A stretch of 46,300 bases of DNA, taken from the NCBI GenBank assembly GCA_002749535.1, contig MZZL01000049.1:1-46300 (forward strand), given 5' to 3'. Positions 42,317 through 46,300 of the stretch are shown one piece after another. The notes under the pieces were generated by a model. It worked only from the letters and a program-made list of their open reading frames with translations, had not been told where the DNA came from and did no database searches. This DNA comes from Apophysomyces variabilis. Lineage: Eukaryota; Mucoromycota; Mucoromycetes; Mucorales; Mucoraceae. Every line of letters starts with the position of its first letter. Position 1 is the first letter of the stretch. The position numbers and the translations under genes were made by a program.

Positions 42317-45300
42317 ATGAATGCTAACTACTCCATAAAACGGCGTCGATACGCTTCAGCAAATGGACAGGAATGCCCTTGGTGTCATGGATTTTTTAGT
42401 ACGAGACTTTCGGAAACATGCTAAGAAGTGCATAACAGAAAACCGCGAATATCAATGCAGAGATGCGCCAGCTCAACAAAATACACAAAGTCCTCAGTAT
42501 GTTACAAGAAATCCATGATGATTGTGCAAATAATATCAATATTTTAGACAAAGCCTTAGTCAGATAGGAGATCAACAACAATCATCAACTTGTGCTATGG
42601 ACGTGGACAGCGTCACTGGGCTTGATGATAATTTGGATACATTTGAAGATTATATCCGGGAAGACACCTCATTCTCAGGCCCTGTTTCTGACGACTTTGA
42701 CGCTCCATTATGGGAAGATTACGAGGATTTGGATCTTGGGACCGCTCTAGGTATTTTAGTTTCTGCAGACAGTAACGTTTTCAATCGTATTTACGTCGTC
42801 ATAAATGTACAGAAGCCACTGATGACCTGCCCAGCAATGAAGAACCTCCCTTGTCGGAGTAAAGAATTCGAGCATAGCACCCCCAGGAATGAGATCGCCC
42901 GCTTGAGTGTAAAACTGTTACAGACTATGACCAAGTATGGTGTGTCGAGGGTCGCCTATGAAGAAATCCTCAGTATAGCAAACGAAGCTATTTCACTGGG
43001 AGGACCTGGTTTGTACCGCTAGTTTGACTCGAATTTTTATTAACGTCTCTCTAGACCGTGAGCATCTTCTATCTCCTTACATGTCTGCTAGGGCTGCGGC
43101 AGGAGCCTTCCCCATAAAGACTAAGCAATATGACATTTGTGCAAATGGATGCAAACTGTTCGACACAGATGATAAATGCACCGTTTGCGAACATTGTGGC
43201 CAGGCTAGATATGTGCAGTCTGGAAGTGGTGAAGACTCGTCTCGGCCAGTTTCAACCATGCAAATACTTCCACTTGGGGAGCAAATTGCTTTTATGCTCC
43301 ATGATCCGGAGACGAGACAGCTTATGTCATACCGTTGCAACCGCAGACAAGACCCAAACTTGTATGCAGATGTTTTCGATGGATCGACATACAGCAAGTT
43401 GCGAGGGGAGTTATTCACCAGCGATTATGATGTAGCTATTGGCCTGTATCTAGATGGGCTCCAGCCTTTCAAAGGCAGAATATACCATGACAATGGTTCA
43501 TGCCATTGTCTTGAACCTGGACCCATCCATAAGGTATTGTTATTTAACGTCATAATGTTCGTAACGTTTTTAAACTTGCTACAGATATGAGAACAATAGA
43601 ATGATACAACTTTGTGTCATTCCAGGTCCTAACCAGCCTGAAGATCTTGCCTCTTTTTAAGTCCCATACTCGCTGAGCTGGAAGTGCTCCAGAGAGCAGG
43701 AATGGTGGTGAAAAGCAACGGTGTAGATATTCACAGCAAGGTGCATCTTCTTTTTGCCACTGGTGATATTCCTGCAGTGAGTTATCTTGCCAACCACAGT
43801 GGGCATCAATCATATGATGGATGTCGCATCTGTCAAATAAAAGGAAGAAGAAGAGAGGACGGCACTGGCGGCATCTATTTCCCTCCCTGCCTAATTCCCT
43901 GCATGTGGCGCACTGTTGATGGCTTCAGGACCGGAAACGAGGTTTGTCCTTAAATGCAGAAGTCGCTCACAATAGCTAAATTTATCAAGGACGCTTTAAC
44001 CAAACCAACTCGGTTTGCTTACCTTAACTCATTTCGGGGCCCAGAGTTTTGGGGGCTTGATGAAATGCACCTTTTAGGGCATGGAATCAGCCACCAATTT
44101 TTCCTGCTTTTGCAGGGTAAGTATACTCTGGATGGTAAAGCTTCGCCATTTGACTTGGATGCCAATGTCCTTATGGATATGATGGAGGAGATGGAAGGCT
44201 CTCGCACAGACATCCCAACTGCATTCCAGGGCAAATGGAGGAGTCTTGTAGGAGCAGCAAGACCTAGAGCGGTCGACTGGATAGATTTCTTGCTCTATGT
44301 TGTTCCTACTCTTGTCATCACGAGAATAGGCAGTGTCGAAGCCAGAAATGCCACGATTGCTTTGGACCGTGCCTGCTAGCTCGCACTAAGTTACGAGCTT
44401 AGTCAGGATGACCTACAAGATATTGAAAGGTAATCTCATTTAATGCTAATCGGTACTGATATAAATTTACTTCTGTAGCAATATCAATATCTGGCATTAT
44501 TATCTTGATCTCCTCACCAAAGGTGATGATAAAGTGCTCCATATCTCTGTGTTTACGCCAGTACAGCACTATCTGTCTCACATAGCAGATATTATTCGCA
44601 GGCTAGGACCTCTTCGGTACTTCAGTGCTCGATCCTTAGAACGAACCATTGGTTTGTATAGCCGCCTGATTAGCTCGGGTAGTGCTCCTGGTCAAAATGC
44701 CGGTGCAATTATGAATAAGCTTGCTATGACCAGGCATCTTAGGATGGAGCCTGAGGGGGACAATAGCGAAGAATCTTTGCCAGGCGCGGATCGGACCTTG
44801 GACGATGCAGTGCTAATGGAGCCGGAGCTGCGTGGGAAGCTGCAAATTGCTTCCCTTGAAACAATGGGACAAATCGCAACCGTGAAGTCGCAAGCCCTCC
44901 AACGTGCCTTTCAGTGCTTTTATTCTCACATCGGAGTTCTTGGTGCGATTGAAGAGGCATTCGAATATGCAGGCAGCCTTTGGCACGATCACAAGGTTTT
45001 CGGAAGTCTGCTCAAGCACAAGCAAGGCAATCGTGCAGCATATTTTGTTAGGCTTGCTACTACAATTGACATGTAAGATATAAACGAGTAGTTCTACCAA
45101 CACTGTTCTCTGTTTTAGATATGCCAACTCTCGGCGTCCCGTAAGATTAGAGACAAGGTACTTCTTTGGCCAAGTACTTTTTTATATGCGGCATACTCAG
45201 AATAACGAGGCGCGCATGCTGGCTGCTGTATACGTTTACGACGCAAAAGCGGACAGAAACTTTGTTTTCATTTATATGAGTCCGTCAACCAGATCCAAGT

Positions 45301-45392
45301 TGGTGGCCATAGGATGTTATGACATTGTGAGCTTCGTTGGTCGTTTGACAAAGAAAACTGGGAATCGCCCATCTGCATATTATTTCTTTTGA
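42317..45392 (+). pseudogene. Tnp2-like CACTA transposase of element C, inactivated
   Basis: It is colinear with the element B protein. The ATG at 42317 begins a basic region with the same C2HC zinc knuckle (CPWC, eleven residues, H, three residues, C), broken by a frameshift at about 42415. An acidic linker (42597 on) is followed by DICANGCKLF and CEHCGQARY, DYDVAIGLYLDGLQPF, VHLLFATGDIPAVSYLANHS with GCRIC, and FWGLDEMHLLGHGI. Further lesions: a frameshift at about 43483 (before VHAIVLNLDP), a one-base loss in the T run at 43654-43658, and an in-frame TAG at 44377-44379. The exon after the 45076-45120 intron runs to the TGA at 45392. Introns at about 43534-43584, 44430-44479 and 45074-45119 correspond to three in element B; one element B intron is absent here. 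Confidence 0.85.
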
Positions 45393-45569
45393 CCTGAGAT
45401 GGTGTTGCGAGATAACAGCAGCAGTTTGGGTCTTCTCACTACTATCTAGCCGATGAATGACTGTAAGGTACCGATTTTGAACCTGGTATTGGGCATATGA
45501 CGTTAATAACCCATTTATTAATGATTTCTGCTTCTTTGTTCTGCAATATAGTAAACAAAAGTAATAAAC

Positions 45570-45795
45570 CATCAAGATTGTCCTTTAATGTAGATTGAAT
45601 TCGATGATTAGTATCAATGTATCGTTTAAAATAATCCTTTAATAAGGACGGAATCCAAAGATAATCGCTAAATTAGCCTTGAAAATAATCCTTGAATAAT
45701 CCTGACCGATGCAATTTTCTGGTCTTATTCAAGGATTATTTTAAAGGATAATTAAAGATTTATCCTTGAGTTCAAGAATAATTTTTCCTGTAGTG
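45570..45795. repeat. Right subterminal array and terminus of element C
   Basis: Repeated AATAATCCTT(T/G)AAT and its complement, ending in TTTTTCCTGTAGTG. Confidence 0.78.
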
Positions 45796-46007
45796 TATTC
45801 GCACTGTCTTTCCGCTATTCCACACTTTTCAGTGTGGGTAAAACGTCTTTCTAGCAAAACTTCACAAAACTTATAATTACAAACATAATCTCGACAAACA
45901 AACCTCTATTCAACCCACCTTCCCCGCGCCTAACTGATCTGCAACGACCAGAGACCCCTCAAAGTACCCAACGCGTCCAAACTCGCCGCTTCTGCCCCTA
46001 CTCAACG

Positions 46008-46300
46008 ATGCCGCCGGGCAAACCACCAAAGCTTTCCGTTCTCACTTCGGCCGAATTTCAAACCCTTTTGGCCCAGTTCGCCACCTCCCGACGATCTATC
46101 CTCTGCCCTGGCTGCCAAACACAAGGCAGGATCTGCCGCAACGGATACAGCAAAAGCACCAACGGAGCACCAGTTTTCAAGTGCATGGACTGTGGAAAAC
46201 TCTGGAACCACGATGACATTAAACAATGTATCACAAAGGCTAAAATAAGTAACCGATCTCAAGACACAACTATCTCCACAGACACGCCAACCCCTGACGC
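46008..46300 (+). CDS. Zinc-ribbon protein, partial (N-terminal 97 residues, runs off the window)
   Basis: The ATG at 46008 begins MPPGKPPKLSVLTSAEFQTL. The frame is open from 45855 upstream and to the window edge downstream. Residues about 33-62 form a four-cysteine ribbon: CPGC, eighteen residues, CMDC, with FKCMDCGKLWN after a basic YSKSTNG segment. Such ribbons bind nucleic acid in transposases and retroelement proteins. A Ser/Thr-rich polar stretch follows. The region is noticeably more GC-rich (CCxGCC) than the neighbouring sequence and starts shortly after element C ends. It could be the first ORF of a retroelement or a host gene; the rest is needed to decide. Confidence 0.55.
   Translation, partial: MPPGKPPKLSVLTSAEFQTLLAQFATSRRSILCPGCQTQGRICRNGYSKSTNGAPVFKCMDCGKLWNHDDIKQCITKAKISNRSQDTTISTDTPTPD

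Larger units (their letters stand above)
39200..45795. mobile_element. Element C: degenerate CACTA-like transposon, about 6.6 kb, with a nested element
   Basis: The right end read inward is CACTACAGGAAAAATTATTC at 45795. The left end at about 39200 shares GGAAAAATTATCCTTGAA but its first seven bases have diverged, and I see no matching target duplication. Subterminal arrays of TCCTTGAAT/AATTAAAGGAT motifs occupy 39200-39460 and 45570-45795. The layout copies element B: accessory gene on minus, transposase on plus, divergent promoter between (42124-42316). Both genes are broken. Without the nested 1357 bp plus one TTA the element would be about 5.2 kb, close to element B. Confidence 0.82.

Noticed and set aside
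39197..45798. A 3-bp target duplication around element C
   Set aside because: The bases next to the inferred left end (GGC) do not match the right flank (TAT); the left end has decayed or been rearranged.
1..46300. CRISPR arrays, rRNA genes and bacterial operon signals
   Set aside because: No regularly spaced repeats, rRNA-like segments or ribosome-binding-site architecture were seen; the sequence is eukaryotic.

Overview
The window is a gene-poor, AT-rich stretch of a filamentous fungal genome. The evidence is eukaryotic: short introns of 43-83 bp with GTAAGT-like donors, TATA boxes, signal peptides and cysteine-rich secreted proteins. The lineage is uncertain. Two wrecked class II hydrophobin genes and the methyltransferase suggest an ascomycete-like gene pool, while the dominant transposons resemble Tnp2 (CACTA) elements common in several fungal phyla. 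I would not name a species.

Bases 1-32585 are mostly decayed sequence with a few isolated single-exon genes. From left to right: the end of a CACTA-like element (1-914); a dead class II hydrophobin (1836-2198); a 120-residue, 16-cysteine secreted protein (4007-4369); a dead chitin-binding (CBM14) secreted protein (7928-8269); a 104-residue secreted protein (9817-10131); a 753-bp non-autonomous CACTA-like element (10636-11388); a 419-residue helical protein that may be terpene-synthase-like (11461-12720, minus); a SAM methyltransferase (17491-18300); a minus-strand graveyard of hAT and another transposase (20341-22489); a 203-residue secreted protein (25007-25618); a second dead hydrophobin (27236-27633) inside a 1.3-kb duplication of the first; and an 82-residue secreted protein (31401-31649, minus). 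Threaded through this are at least seven same-orientation copies of a dispersed repeat. Its most complete copy leads into a broken ORF that starts Met-Asp-Pro-Leu-Lys.

Bases 32586-46300 are transposon territory. Element B (32586-37592) is a complete, apparently intact CACTA-like transposon. It has 33-bp perfect terminal inverted repeats, a TTT target duplication, arrays of a CGTCGGGTT-type subterminal repeat, a seven-exon transposase gene (956 aa, plus strand) and a divergent three-exon accessory gene (260 aa, minus strand). Element C (about 39200-45795) has the same layout but is dead: its transposase has frameshifts and a stop, and its accessory gene has a stop and is split near its start codon by a 1357-bp nested element (40741-42097) flanked by TTA duplications. 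A partial zinc-ribbon ORF runs off the right edge.

Read together, elements A, B and C form one family: a divergently transcribed Tnp2-like transposase plus an uncharacterised coiled-coil accessory protein. Each has its own subterminal repeat sequence, which is what a transposase plus cognate DNA-binding partner would be expected to look like.
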